Assembly (NCBI RefSeq): GCF_011758565.1
Contig: NZ_JAAMOX010000002.1
Coordinates: 930,001-994,000 of the forward strand
Length of the DNA: 64,000 bases
Reading direction: 5' to 3'
Source: Lysinibacter cavernae
Lineage (GTDB): Bacteria > Actinomycetota > Actinomycetes > Actinomycetales > Microbacteriaceae
This document shows, in pieces, positions 34,301 through 44,019 of the stretch. The notes beneath the pieces are model-generated. The model had not been told where the DNA came from. It made no database searches and saw only the letters and a program-made list of their open reading frames with translations. Every line of letters starts with the position of its first letter. Positions within the stretch are counted from its first letter, which is position 1. Both the position numbers and the translations under genes were made by a program.

Positions 34301-35524
34301 ATGACGCAATCGCGCCCAACGGCAACGCCGAATCGCCTCGCCGCAATGACCGTCTGGGACGGTCAGGCTGACGCCGGCATCCGGAGCCTCGTGTGGCAGG
34401 GCGACCGTATCGAGGCGCTGGAGGCAACGGGTGAGTCTTCAGAGCACAGCGAGTACAGCGTCATCCCAGGCCTCATCGATACCCACGTTCACCTTGGCGC
34501 CTACGCGGGCCCCGGAACGGTCGACTGGGTGTCATGGCCGCTCATCACTCCCTACGAGGAGCAGGTATTCCACATCGCCAACAACGCGCAGAAGGCAGCG
34601 CGTCACGGCGTGACCACCCTTCGTGACCTGTCGGGCGACGAGCGCCACCTTGCGGTCAAGCGTGCGGTTGACTCCGGTGTGCAGCCAGGGCCGCGCATCC
34701 TTGTCAACGGCGCAGTCGGCATGACGGCAGGCCACGGCGACCTCTTTATCCCTCCGCACTACCCGCAGCGCGGGCCGGTTGCCGACAGCCCTGACGAGTG
34801 CCGCAAGCTGGTCCGCCAGTGGGCCCGTGCCGGCGTCGACGGCATCAAGATCTTCACAAGCGGCGGCGTGCTCTCAATGGGCGACAAGGTTGCCTGGCGC
34901 AACCAGACGCCAGAAGAGATCGCAACGACGGTCGAAGAGGCGCACGCACTTGGCATGCTTGTCGCCGCACACAGCCACTCAACCGAGGGCAACGAAATCG
35001 CCCTGAACGCTGGCGTTGACTCGCTCGAACACGGCACTGGCATTACCGAGGACCAGTGGGGGCGCCTGCTTGAGCGCAATATTTCGGTTGCCCCAACGCT
35101 CATGATCAACGACGCAATCGCCGAAGCCCGCATCCCCGTCTCTGACGAGGCGCAGGAAAAGGCTGTCGACATCGTCAACGAGCGCAACGCTGGCTTCATC
35201 AAGGCAGGCAAGGCTGGCATCCGCTTTGTGCTTGGAACCGACGCGAACGGCGTCTTTGTGCAGTTTGGCGACCAAATGGAAGAGGTGCGTCTCATGAAGG
35301 AGATGTTCTCGTGGTCGGCAGAACGCGCGCTCGTCTCGGCGACCTCAGACGCCGCAGACGCGATTCGCATGGGCTCGACGGTTGGCCGTCTTGCCGAAGG
35401 ATTTGGGGCCGACTTCATCGTCATCAAGGGCCGCCCATGGGAGAACATCGACGATCTCCGTACCGAAAATATCGTTGCCGTTGTGTCCCGCGGCTCCGTA
35501 ATCTCGGGCGAGCTCCCCGCATAG
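34301..35524 (+). CDS. Amidohydrolase, metal-dependent hydrolase subgroup A
   Basis: 407 residues from ATG 34301 (AAAGG 8 nt upstream). Same branch as the protein at 22534. Metal ligands: HVH at about 62-64 (GLIDTHVHLGA), Lys in GIKIFTSGG, His in AAHSHSTEG, His in SLEHGTGI and Asp in VLGTDANG. No signal peptide. It leads the operon of a dipeptide-type importer, so it probably splits an imported dipeptide or N-acyl amino acid in the cytoplasm. Exact substrate unknown. Confidence 0.9.
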   Translation: MTQSRPTATPNRLAAMTVWDGQADAGIRSLVWQGDRIEALEATGESSEHSEYSVIPGLIDTHVHLGAYAGPGTVDWVSWPLITPYEEQVFHIANNAQKAARHGVTTLRDLSGDERHLAVKRAVDSGVQPGPRILVNGAVGMTAGHGDLFIPPHYPQRGPVADSPDECRKLVRQWARAGVDGIKIFTSGGVLSMGDKVAWRNQTPEEIATTVEEAHALGMLVAAHSHSTEGNEIALNAGVDSLEHGTGITEDQWGRLLERNISVAPTLMINDAIAEARIPVSDEAQEKAVDIVNERNAGFIKAGKAGIRFVLGTDANGVFVQFGDQMEEVRLMKEMFSWSAERALVSATSDAADAIRMGSTVGRLAEGFGADFIVIKGRPWENIDDLRTENIVAVVSRGSVISGELPA

Positions 35525-35599
35525 GGGCTCGGCCGGGTCGTTTCACCAGCAGTTACACCAAGTAGTTCTCACTCACAGTTCTCCGAAAGAAAGTTAGCT

Positions 35600-37189
35600 A
35601 TGAACGCGATCAAGAAACGCTCAACGCCGTGGTGGGTCACCTCCGTCAGCGTTATTGCCTCTGTAGGGCTTCTCACCTCGTGTGCCAGCGGCGGCGACGC
35701 CGAAGGCAAAACCGACGTCGTCTTCGCAGTGAAGGATGACCCGGTATGTCTCGACCCTCAGCAGGTCACGATCACAACCGCGCTGAACATCGGTCGCCAG
35801 GTTGTTGACTCGCTGCTCGACCAGGATGCCGAGACCGGCGAACTGGTTCCATGGCTCGCAGAGACCTGGAAGACCAACGACGACCTCACCAGCTTTACGT
35901 TCACGCTCCGCGACGACGTGACGTTCAGCGACGACACCAAGCTCACCGCCGACGTGGTCAAAGCCAACTTCGACGCGCTCAACGCGCTTGGTGCCGACGC
36001 CTCGCTGGCCTCGCAGTACCTCGCGGGATACGAGAGCACCGAGGTTGTTGACGACTCGACCGTTACGGTCAACTTCTCGCAGCCAAACGCGCAGTTCTTG
36101 CAGGGCAGCAGCACGATCACGCTCGGACTCGTTGGCGAAGCCACGACCAAGCTTTCTGCTGAGGACCGCTGCCAGACGGTTGTTGGTTCCGGACCGTTCA
36201 CGGTCGACTCCTACGTGCCAAACGACTCGGCAGTGCTTGCCAAGCGTGAGGGCTACGACTGGGCTTCGAAGCTCCGCAACCACACGGGCGAGGCGCTCGT
36301 TGAGACCATCACGTTTGCGATCACGCCTGAGAACAGCGTTCGCACGGGTGGGCTGCAGTCGGGTGAGTTCGACATCATCCAGGACCTCCCCGCCGCTGAC
36401 GAAGAGCGCTTTGGGACCGACGACTACACCATCTACGCACGCGCGAACCCTGGTGTACCAACGTCGCTCATCCCAAACACCGAGCGCCCCATCGTTGCCG
36501 ACGAGGCCGTGCGAAAGGCCATCCTCCAGGGAACCGACCGCACCGAAATCAACGACCTCACCGGCTCGTCGCTCGTGGAGCCCGCCTCAAGCGCGCTCAG
36601 CTCGGCGACGCCAGGCTACGTCAGCCAGGCCGACAAGATGAAGTACAACGAGGATGCCGCGGCAAAGACCCTCGAAGACGCCGGCTGGACCCTCGGTTCT
36701 GACGGCATCCGCGAGAAGGACGGGCAGAAGCTCAGTGTCAGCGTTACCGCGTTCTACGGCCAGGACGTGCTCGAAGCCGCCCAGATCCAGCTCAAGAAGA
36801 TCGGCGTTGACCTCAAGCTCAACATCGTGACGGCTGGCGACTTCTTCGGCGTAGTTGCGTCGAAGGACTACGACTTCCTGAGCGCGTCGCTGACCCGCAC
36901 CGACCCTGACGTGCTCCGCGTGCTGTTCTCGCCTGAGTCGAGCGCGGCCTGGGGCATCGTGGATGACGCGGCCCTCGAATCGATGCTGCAGGAGCAGGCC
37001 CGCACGGCTGACGAGACGGCACGCAACGCCATCATCGCTGACATCCAGTCGTCGCTCATCGAGCACGCCTACCTTGTTCCGCTGCTTGAGGTTGCCCAGG
37101 TGCACGCCTCAACGGCTAATGTAAAAGGCCTTGAGTTTGACTCGTCGTCACGCCTCGTCATGTACGACGTTGCGGTAGACGCCAAGTAA
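35600..37189 (+). CDS. Peptide-binding lipoprotein (SBP family 5)
   Basis: 529 residues. Signal MNAIKKRSTPWWVTSVSVIASVGLLTSC with lipobox Cys28, then a family 5 binding fold (VCLDPQQVTITTALNIGRQVVDSLL, LVPWLAETWKTNDDLTSFTFTLRDDVTFSDD in parts). Distinct in sequence from the one at 5124. Carries substrate to the permeases at 37238 and 38230. The 75-nt gap before it holds no terminator. Confidence 0.92.
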   Translation: MNAIKKRSTPWWVTSVSVIASVGLLTSCASGGDAEGKTDVVFAVKDDPVCLDPQQVTITTALNIGRQVVDSLLDQDAETGELVPWLAETWKTNDDLTSFTFTLRDDVTFSDDTKLTADVVKANFDALNALGADASLASQYLAGYESTEVVDDSTVTVNFSQPNAQFLQGSSTITLGLVGEATTKLSAEDRCQTVVGSGPFTVDSYVPNDSAVLAKREGYDWASKLRNHTGEALVETITFAITPENSVRTGGLQSGEFDIIQDLPAADEERFGTDDYTIYARANPGVPTSLIPNTERPIVADEAVRKAILQGTDRTEINDLTGSSLVEPASSALSSATPGYVSQADKMKYNEDAAAKTLEDAGWTLGSDGIREKDGQKLSVSVTAFYGQDVLEAAQIQLKKIGVDLKLNIVTAGDFFGVVASKDYDFLSASLTRTDPDVLRVLFSPESSAAWGIVDDAALESMLQEQARTADETARNAIIADIQSSLIEHAYLVPLLEVAQVHASTANVKGLEFDSSSRLVMYDVAVDAK

Positions 37190-37237
37190 CTCAGCGTTTC
37201 ATAACAACATTCGATCGGGGAGGAAGGGGAACAGGCC

Positions 37238-38233
37238 ATGGCTCGTATCAACGTGTGGGTTTTTTACCTGCTGCCAAAGCTTGGCCAGTTTCTGTTTGTG
37301 ATTCTGGCGACGTACACGCTCACGTTTGTACTCATCCACTTCCTCCCCGGCGACCCCCTCGTCGCCGCCCTTGCGAGCAAGAGCGGCGACTCGGCGGTGC
37401 TTGACCCCGCGGTGCTTGACGCGCAGCGGGTGAAATATGGCCTCGACGGCTCTCTCTGGGAGCAGTACTTTGGCCACCTCCTCGCGCTGTTCCGCGGTGA
37501 CCTCGGCATCTCCATCTCTACCGGAGTGTCCGTCACCGACATGATCGCGCGGGCCCTCCCGCACAGCGCCCAGATCGCTTCGCTTGCGCTCGTGATCGGA
37601 GTGATCGGCGCCGTCATCATCACGTTCCTTGCGTTCGCGGCACCGTGGCCATGGTTGCGAAACCTGCTCATGCAGATCCCGCCATTTGGCGTTGCCATTC
37701 CGGCGTTCCTGAGCGGTATCCTGCTCATCACGATTTTCTCCTTTGGCCTCGACTGGCTGCCCTCATCCGGTGTCCGCTCGCCAGGCAGCCAAATCCTGCC
37801 GGCCATCACGCTCGCGCTCCCCGTTGGCGCCATCTTCTTCCAGGTCTTCTCGTCGGCGGTCTTCGACGCCATGAGCAGTTCCTACGTCTTCACCGCCGAG
37901 GCCAAAGGCGTGCCTCCTCGTTCGATCTTCATCAAGCACCTGCTGCGGAACGCGCTGCTCCCATCCGTGACAATCCTTGGCCTGCTGATCGGTTATCTCG
38001 CCGGCGGTACCGCCGTGGTCGAGACCGTGTTTTCGCGCGACGGCATCGGGCGGATGACGGTCAACGCGGTGCTCGCGCGTGACATCAACGTGATCCAGGG
38101 TGTTGTGCTTGTTGTTGGCGCAACCTATGCCATCGTCAACCTGCTCGTGGACATCGCCTACGGCGTCATCGATCCACGCACCCGCCCCGCTGCGGCCAAA
38201 CCGTCGCGCAAGGCTCAGGAGGTTGGCGCATGA
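37238..38233 (+). CDS. Peptide ABC transporter permease (DppB type)
   Basis: 331 residues, six helices. First-helix motif LATYTLTFVLIHFLPGDPLVAALA, the external segment and the EAA loop SYVFTAEAKGVPPRSIFIKHLLRNALLPSVTILG are typical of DppB. AAGGGGA lies before the ATG. It overlaps the next permease gene by 4 nt. Confidence 0.92.
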   Translation: MARINVWVFYLLPKLGQFLFVILATYTLTFVLIHFLPGDPLVAALASKSGDSAVLDPAVLDAQRVKYGLDGSLWEQYFGHLLALFRGDLGISISTGVSVTDMIARALPHSAQIASLALVIGVIGAVIITFLAFAAPWPWLRNLLMQIPPFGVAIPAFLSGILLITIFSFGLDWLPSSGVRSPGSQILPAITLALPVGAIFFQVFSSAVFDAMSSSYVFTAEAKGVPPRSIFIKHLLRNALLPSVTILGLLIGYLAGGTAVVETVFSRDGIGRMTVNAVLARDINVIQGVVLVVGATYAIVNLLVDIAYGVIDPRTRPAAAKPSRKAQEVGA

Positions 38234-39027
38234 GGCAGCTTCGCAAACCAGGATTCATCGTCAGCCTGGTCGTTATCGCCGTTGTGTTGGTTGCGGCCTT
38301 CTGGCCGTCGCTGCTCGCAACGAACGACCCGTACCAATCGGTGCCGAGTAATCCGCTGGCGCCGCCGAGCTGGGAACACCTGTTTGGTACGGATAACCTC
38401 GGGCGAGACGTGTACTCGCGCGTCATCTACGGAACCGCGCTGTCGTTGTCGGCCGCTGCCCTCGCCGTTGTTGTTGGCGTGGTCGTCGGAGCGATTATTG
38501 GCCTGATCTCTGGCTTCGTCGGCGGCCGGCTCGACTTTGTCATCATGCGTTTTGTGGATGTGCTCATCGCCATCCCCGGAATCCTCCTCGCCCTCATCGT
38601 GGTTGCGAGCCTCGGCTTTGGCCCGTGGTCGCTTGCCCTCGGTGTTGGGCTTGGCGCCGCCGGAAGCTTTGCTCGCATCATGCGGTCGCAGGTGCTCCAT
38701 ATCCGGCACGAAGAATACGTCGAGGCCGCGCGAACCCTGGGGGCGCGCGGCCCCGCAATCTTGTTCAGCCACGTGCTGCCCAACGCGGCCCGACCGGTGA
38801 TCGCTATGGCGGCGCTGGAACTTGGCACCGCCATCCTCTCGGTCTCTGCCCTCACCTTCCTTGGTTTTGGTGCCCCGCCGCCAGCGCCGGAGTGGGGTGC
38901 GCTGGTTTCGGCCGGCCGCGACTTCCTCGCGACAAACCCGTGGCTCAGCCTGATTCCCGGTGCCGTGATTTTGGTTGTGGTGCTGTCGGTAAACCGTGTT
39001 GCTCGAACGATTGGCGACAAATCATGA
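38230..39027 (+). CDS. Peptide ABC transporter permease (DppC type)
   Basis: 265 residues, six helices, DppC motif HLFGTDNLGRDVYSRVIYG and EAA loop EEYVEAARTLGARGPAILFSHVLPNAARP. A little shorter than most DppC proteins because the N-terminal cytoplasmic segment is only a few residues. ATGA overlaps on both sides. Confidence 0.92.
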   Translation: MRQLRKPGFIVSLVVIAVVLVAAFWPSLLATNDPYQSVPSNPLAPPSWEHLFGTDNLGRDVYSRVIYGTALSLSAAALAVVVGVVVGAIIGLISGFVGGRLDFVIMRFVDVLIAIPGILLALIVVASLGFGPWSLALGVGLGAAGSFARIMRSQVLHIRHEEYVEAARTLGARGPAILFSHVLPNAARPVIAMAALELGTAILSVSALTFLGFGAPPPAPEWGALVSAGRDFLATNPWLSLIPGAVILVVVLSVNRVARTIGDKS

Positions 39028-40712
39028 CCGATAACATTCTTGAGGTTCGCGATCTCGCGATCTCCTATGAAACCAAGGGTGGCCGCACCCCAGCCGTGCA
39101 CGGCATCAGCTTTGATGTACCGCGCGGTAAAATTGTGGCCGTCGTTGGCGAGTCGGGCTCGGGGAAGAGCACAACTTCGCAGGCGCTCATACGTAAGCTC
39201 GCGGAAGGGGGCCGCATTGATGGCGGTTCTGTGAGCTTCAACGGACACAACCTGCTTGCTCTCCCCGAGCGCGCGCTTCGCGGCATCCGCGGAGCCCACA
39301 TCGGCTTTGTGCCGCAAGACCCGAGCAAATCGCTGAATCCGCTCATGCGGGTTGGCGAGCAAATAGCGGAATCGCTGCGCCTGCACAAGAAGCTTTCCCG
39401 TGCAGACGCCAACGCGCAGGCGATCACCCTGCTTGACGAGGTCGGCATCCAAGACCCGGATGCCAGGGTCACCCAGTACCCGCACGAACTTTCCGGCGGC
39501 ATGCGTCAGCGTGTGCTCATCGCCATCGCTTGGGCGTGTGGCCCAGAGCTTGTGATCGCCGACGAGCCAACGTCCGCCCTCGACGTGACGGTTCAGCGCC
39601 ACGTCCTCGACAGCATGGATGAGCTGGTTCAGCGGCACGGCACAGCAGTTGTGCTTGTCACTCACGACCTCGCGGTTGCGGCCGACCGCGCCGATTTCAT
39701 CGTGGTGATGAACGGCGGCAACATCGTTGAGCGCGGAACCACCGCAGAGGTGCTTGGCAACCCGCAGCACGAGTACACGCGCAAGCTTGTCGCGGCAGCG
39801 CCCGGCCTCGCAAGCGGAAGGCTTGTTCCTTCCGCCGCCGTTCATAACGCTGACGGTAGCCTTCGCACGGACGAACGGGTGACGCGCTTCTCGCATCGCG
39901 AACGTGACGCCGTTGCCTCTGAGAACATCCTTGAACTGCACAATATTGTGAAGACCTTCACCCTGCGCCGCTCGGGTGGAGGATCGCAGGTGCTTCGCGC
40001 GGTTGACGACGTCTCGATCGCCATTCCTCGAGGGTCGACTTTCTCAATCGTTGGCGAATCGGGCTCCGGCAAAACCACAACCGCCCGCATCGCAGCGCGT
40101 ATTGGAGCACCAGATTCCGGCACCGTACTGTTTGACGGCAACGACATCTCAACGCTCAAGGGCGAGCCGCTTCGCCAGCTTCGCCGCCAGATGCAGGTTG
40201 TGTACCAGAACCCATTTGGTTCGCTCGACCCAAAGATGTCAATTGAGCGCATCATCGCGGAGCCGCTTCGAGCCTTCCGCATCGGCGACAAAGCCCGTCA
40301 CGCTGCAGTTGCCCGTGAGCTCATGGAGCAGGTTGCGCTCAGCCCAACGTTGCTCTCGCGCCGCCCAACCGAGCTCTCCGGCGGTCAGCGTCAGCGCGTT
40401 GCAATTGCGCGTGCGCTTGCCGTTGGGCCAGAGTTTGTGGTGCTTGACGAGCCGGTCTCGGCGCTCGACGTGTCGGTACAGGAGCAGATCCTGCAGCTGC
40501 TCGTTGACCTGCAGGTTGAGTTTGGTCTCAGCTACCTGTTTATTTCGCACGACCTCGGTGTCATCCGCCAGATCTCAGACCACATCGCGGTCATGCGCTT
40601 TGGCCACATCCTTGAAACAGGAACCGCCGCAGAGGTGCTGAACAACCCGCAGCATGCCTACACGCAAGAACTGCTTGAGGCGATCCCTGGCCGCCGGGCG
40701 CAAGGCCTCTAA
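39024..40712 (+). CDS. Fused peptide ABC ATP-binding protein (DppD-DppF)
   Basis: 562 residues; one chain with two nucleotide-binding domains. NBD1 (about 1-260): Walker [11 protein letters not shown], signature LSGGMRQRVLIAI, Walker B VIADEPTSALDVT, H-loop VTHDLAVA. NBD2 (about 300-560): Walker [11 protein letters not shown], signature LSGGQRQRVAIARAL, Walker B VVLDEPVSALDVS, H-loop ISHDLGVI. Both sites look intact. Start ATG overlaps the permease stop by 4 nt. The upstream peptide system at 1439-3174 keeps the two ATPases as separate genes, so the two importers differ in architecture. Confidence 0.94.
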   Translation: MTDNILEVRDLAISYETKGGRTPAVHGISFDVPRGKIVAVVGESGSGKSTTSQALIRKLAEGGRIDGGSVSFNGHNLLALPERALRGIRGAHIGFVPQDPSKSLNPLMRVGEQIAESLRLHKKLSRADANAQAITLLDEVGIQDPDARVTQYPHELSGGMRQRVLIAIAWACGPELVIADEPTSALDVTVQRHVLDSMDELVQRHGTAVVLVTHDLAVAADRADFIVVMNGGNIVERGTTAEVLGNPQHEYTRKLVAAAPGLASGRLVPSAAVHNADGSLRTDERVTRFSHRERDAVASENILELHNIVKTFTLRRSGGGSQVLRAVDDVSIAIPRGSTFSIVGESGSGKTTTARIAARIGAPDSGTVLFDGNDISTLKGEPLRQLRRQMQVVYQNPFGSLDPKMSIERIIAEPLRAFRIGDKARHAAVARELMEQVALSPTLLSRRPTELSGGQRQRVAIARALAVGPEFVVLDEPVSALDVSVQEQILQLLVDLQVEFGLSYLFISHDLGVIRQISDHIAVMRFGHILETGTAAEVLNNPQHAYTQELLEAIPGRRAQGL

Positions 40713-40716
40713 CCGT

Positions 40717-40790
40717 CGCTCGTGGGGCGCATTCTCGCTCGTGGGGTGCGATATTCCGCACCCCACGAGCAAAAACGCACCCCACGAGCG
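40717..40790. repeat. Long palindrome, family member 7
   Basis: About 34-bp arms with a few wobble mismatches, each arm itself an internal direct repeat of CGCTCGTGGGG; loop ATATT. It fills the convergent gap, 4 nt after the ATPase stop and 13 nt from the xylB stop. A candidate bidirectional terminator. Confidence 0.9.
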
Positions 40791-40803
40791 GGTGGGCGGG
40801 CTG

Positions 40804-42198
40804 TTAGCGCTTGGCCGCGTACTGCTCGCGGATGACCGGGCGGAAGTCCACCGCTGGCTCCGCCGAGATCGAGACAGGCCACGACGGGCGCGTACCCGTG
40901 AGCGCCCATGCCGCCTGTACGGCCGCTCCTGCAGCGACATATTCGCCAGGGGTTGGGATGATGACGGGCACGTCAAAGACCTGGGCCGCGATTTGCTGCA
41001 CGGCAGGGTTTTGCGCGGCGCCGCCAACGATCATGATGCGGTGGGCGTCGACGTTCTGGGCGCGCACGGCATCCAGGCCCTCGGCTAGGCCACACAGCAG
41101 CCCCTCGATCGCGGCGCGGGCGAGGTTGTTTCGCGTAGTCGAGCCGAGCGTCATACCAAACAGGGTTGCCGTTGCGTCGGGCAGGTTCGGGGTGCGCTCG
41201 CCCTCGAAGTAGGGCTGCAGTACAAGCCCGTCTGAGCCTGGCTCTGTGGTGAGCGCGAGTTCGCCAAGCTCGTTGTGGTTGACACCGAGCAGCGCGGAGA
41301 TGCTGTCGAGGATGCGGGCGGCATTGAGCGTTGCGATAAGCGGCAGAAACAGGCCTGATGCGTCGGCAAAGCCAGCGACCGTGCCTGACGGGTCGTGCGC
41401 GGGTGACTCGGTGACGGCGAAGACGGTTCCCGAGGTTCCGATGGAGACGATGACGTCGCCTGACGCCGCTCCGAGCCCAAGCGCGGCACCGGCGTTATCG
41501 CCTGCCCCAGGGCCAACGATGATGCCAGCTGGTGTCTCGCCAGCGGATTCGCCGGGGCCGAGCACTCGAGGGAGCACGGCATCGTGGCCGAGCGCGAGCA
41601 CAAGTAGCTCGCGGTCGTACTCGTTGGTTGCGGCCGACCAGTAGGCGGTGCCTGAGGCGTCGGAGCGGTCTGTTGTGAGTTCTTTAAGCACCGGGCCGCG
41701 TTCCGATTCGCCTGCAGGGCCGAATCCTCGGAGGCGCCACGTGAGCCAGTCGTGCGGAAGGGCGACGGCCGCAACGCGGGCGGCGTTTTCTGGCTCGGCA
41801 TCCCGAAGCCAGCGAAGCTTGGTTGCGGTGAAGGATGCAACGGGGACAACCCCGACCCGTCTGGCGTATTCATCGGCGCCGACCTCTGCGATGAGGTCGA
41901 GGGCGGATTGTGCGCTTCTGGTGTCGTTCCACAGCAGGGCGTCGCGGATGACATTGCCATCGCTATCGAGCGCAACCATGCCGTGCTGCTGGCCGGCTAC
42001 CGAGACGGCGGCGACGTCGTCGAACCCGCCGGCGTCGGCGATGGCCGTTGTGAGGGCATCCCACCATGCTGACGGGGCGACCTCAGTGCCCGCGGGATGC
42101 GAGGCGCGTCCCGTGCGGATCACGTTGCCAGTCGCCTGATCAACGATGACAACCTTGCAGCTTTGGGTTGACGAATCTATTCCGGCGACAAGCGACAT
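40804..42198 (-). CDS. xylB: Xylulokinase
   Basis: 464 residues from ATG 42198 (AAGGA upstream); phosphorylates D-xylulose to xylulose 5-phosphate for the pentose phosphate pathway. FGGY kinase fold: N-terminal [22 protein letters not shown] near the catalytic cleft, WNDTRSAQ, second-domain [13 protein letters not shown] and [21 protein letters not shown]. Downstream of xylA in the same orientation and separated by 172 nt that contain a long palindrome, so it may have a separate promoter. Confidence 0.94.
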   Translation of the reverse strand: MSLVAGIDSSTQSCKVVIVDQATGNVIRTGRASHPAGTEVAPSAWWDALTTAIADAGGFDDVAAVSVAGQQHGMVALDSDGNVIRDALLWNDTRSAQSALDLIAEVGADEYARRVGVVPVASFTATKLRWLRDAEPENAARVAAVALPHDWLTWRLRGFGPAGESERGPVLKELTTDRSDASGTAYWSAATNEYDRELLVLALGHDAVLPRVLGPGESAGETPAGIIVGPGAGDNAGAALGLGAASGDVIVSIGTSGTVFAVTESPAHDPSGTVAGFADASGLFLPLIATLNAARILDSISALLGVNHNELGELALTTEPGSDGLVLQPYFEGERTPNLPDATATLFGMTLGSTTRNNLARAAIEGLLCGLAEGLDAVRAQNVDAHRIMIVGGAAQNPAVQQIAAQVFDVPVIIPTPGEYVAAGAAVQAAWALTGTRPSWPVSISAEPAVDFRPVIREQYAAKR

Positions 42199-42298
42199 TG
42201 CGTTCCTTTCACACACCGCGAATGCGCAGCGAACGCCGAGGGAGGCGGGCTGGCACGAGTTCTTCTATTCTATTCGGCCAGCGCCGCCCGGACCCGGA

Positions 42299-42358
42299 AT
42301 CTGTTTGCGACTTTCTGCTGAAATATCGGGTATTCTGCGCAAAAAGTCGCAAACAGAT
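42299..42358. repeat. Long palindrome, family member 8
   Basis: ATCTGTTTGCGACTTT pairs perfectly (16 bp) with AAAGTCGCAAACAGAT; loop 28 nt. It starts 12 nt past the xylA stop. It shares TTTGCGACTTTCTG and the flank GATGCAGGTT with the palindrome at 18663. Confidence 0.88.
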
Positions 42359-42370
42359 GCAGGTTGGGAG

Positions 42371-43564
42371 CTAGGAGCGTGCGCCCATGAGGTGTTCGAG
42401 CGCAAGCTGCTGCAGGCGAACGAAGCCGAAGCCCTTTGCATTGAAGTATGAGTCTGGCTCGAAATCTTCAAACGCGCTGCGGTCTGCGAGCAGGTCGGTG
42501 TAGGTTTCGCCGTCGTTGAGGGTCGGCTGTGCGAGCTCGGCGACGCGTGCGTCGGAGAGCGCCTGCTGCACCTCTGGGTCAGCACGGAAGGCCTGCGCGC
42601 GCTCTCGCAGGAGCAGGTACATGCGCATGTTGGCGCTCACGGAATCCCAGACGCCAGACTCGTCCTCGGTGCGTGACGGCTTGTAGTCGAAGTGCTTCGG
42701 GCCGTCATAGGATGCGCCGCCGTTTGGTCCGCCGTGCTCAAGCAGGTCAACGAGCGAGAATGCGTTCTGCAGGTCGCCGTGGCCAAAGACGAGGTCCTGG
42801 TCGTACTTGATACCGCGCTGGCCGTTGAGGTCGATGTGGAACAGCTTGCCCTGGTAGAGGGCCTGCGCGATGCCTGCGGTGAAGTTGAGGCCTGCCATCT
42901 GCTCGTGGCCAACCTCGGGGTTGATGCCGACAAGTTCTGGTCGCTCAAGGGTCTCGATGAAGGCGAGGGCGTGGCCAAGGGTTGGCAGCAGGATGTCGCC
43001 GCGGGGCTCGTTTGGTTTCGGCTCGATGGCGAAGCGGATGTTGTAGCCCTTTTCGGTCACATAGTCGCCGAGCAGGTTGACGGCTTCGCGGTAGCGCTCG
43101 AGCGCGGCCTGGACGTCTTTGGCGGCGTCGTATTCTGACCCTTCGCGGCCTCCCCACATGACAAACGTTTCGGCGCCAAGTTCTGCAGCGAGGTCGATGT
43201 TGCGAAGGACCTTCCGAATGGCGTAGCGACGAACCGACCGGTCGTTTGAGGTGAAGCCGCCGTCTTTGAAGACGGGGGCGCTGAAGAGGTTGGTGGTGAC
43301 CATCGGCACAACGATGCCGGTGTCTGCCATTGCCTGCTTGAGGCGGTCAATCTGTTTTTGGCGCTCGGCGTCTGTTGCCCCGAACGCGTAGAGATCGTTG
43401 TCGTGGAAGGTGAGGCCGTAGGCGCCAAGCTCGCTGAGCTTTTCGACGCCGTGAACAACGTCGAGGTCTGCGCGGGTTGGGCCGCCGAACGGGTCGGTGC
43501 CGTTGTAACCGATTGTCCACAGTCCAAATGAGAACTTATCGGCGCGGGTGGGTGTGAGTGACAT
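42371..43564 (-). CDS. xylA: Xylose isomerase
   Basis: 397 residues from ATG 43564 (GGAG 6 nt upstream; an ATG 12 nt earlier overlaps that site). Converts D-xylose to D-xylulose. The TIM-barrel motifs of actinobacterial (class I) enzymes are present: [41 protein letters not shown] and [14 protein letters not shown], which supply metal-binding Glu/Asp/His residues. First gene of the minus-strand arm; divergent from the xylose importer. Confidence 0.96.
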   Translation of the reverse strand: MSLTPTRADKFSFGLWTIGYNGTDPFGGPTRADLDVVHGVEKLSELGAYGLTFHDNDLYAFGATDAERQKQIDRLKQAMADTGIVVPMVTTNLFSAPVFKDGGFTSNDRSVRRYAIRKVLRNIDLAAELGAETFVMWGGREGSEYDAAKDVQAALERYREAVNLLGDYVTEKGYNIRFAIEPKPNEPRGDILLPTLGHALAFIETLERPELVGINPEVGHEQMAGLNFTAGIAQALYQGKLFHIDLNGQRGIKYDQDLVFGHGDLQNAFSLVDLLEHGGPNGGASYDGPKHFDYKPSRTEDESGVWDSVSANMRMYLLLRERAQAFRADPEVQQALSDARVAELAQPTLNDGETYTDLLADRSAFEDFEPDSYFNAKGFGFVRLQQLALEHLMGARS

Positions 43565-44019
43565 AGAAGTCTCCATTTCAGCATCGTTGGTGATTTGTTG
43601 TTCTTCTCAACATATTACAGGCGCCGCCAAATTTCTAGCCCATTCAATTCCGTGAGGGTGGATAAGTACCGGGAAGATACTTATTGGCCGTTGCAACGGA
43701 GCCCGCGTACATATTTCCGCACATTATCGCGATATTCGCCAGCGCAGTTTGGCAACTTTTTGGTTACGAATTGAATATTCCTCACGATTTACTAGTGACG
43801 AGCGCGCATTTGCTGTGATATGTTCTCTCCGTCAACAAAGGTCGATTCGTCGGCCGGAATCATCAACACGGTGTTCCGTTACAAGGAAGTAATCGCTGAC
43901 ACCCGCTGAGCGCCCAACGATGGGAGCCCAGCGGACAACGGTTCTACCTGACAAAGGCACGGGGGTCGCCCCGAACGCCTTGGCGTGACTGGCAGCATTC
44001 AGAGAGGAAAGCACCAATA
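43565..44019. promoter_or_regulatory. Divergent xylA / xylose importer control region
   Basis: 455 bp, AT-rich, no gene. It holds a perfect inverted repeat (43662-43684) and a pair of matching motifs in opposite orientation: ATTCAATTC + CGTGAGG at 43642-43657 and GAATTGAAT + CCTCACG at 43768-43786. The distribution suggests several operator sites serving both promoters. Confidence 0.6.
43662..43684. promoter_or_regulatory. Candidate xylose operator ATAAGTA-N9-TACTTAT
   Basis: Perfect 7-bp arms separated by 9 bp, 98 bp upstream of xylA. Length and spacing suit a dimeric ROK-type repressor such as those encoded at 48095 and 49303. Inference from symmetry and position. Confidence 0.5.

Noticed and set aside
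38427-39941. 504-residue minus-strand frame
   Set aside because: Antisense to a peptide permease and ATPase with clear motifs; open only because of high GC codon bias.
43832-44017. 61-residue minus-strand frame before the xylose binding-protein gene
   Set aside because: No ribosome-binding site or domain; it lies in the control region and reads through likely promoter elements.
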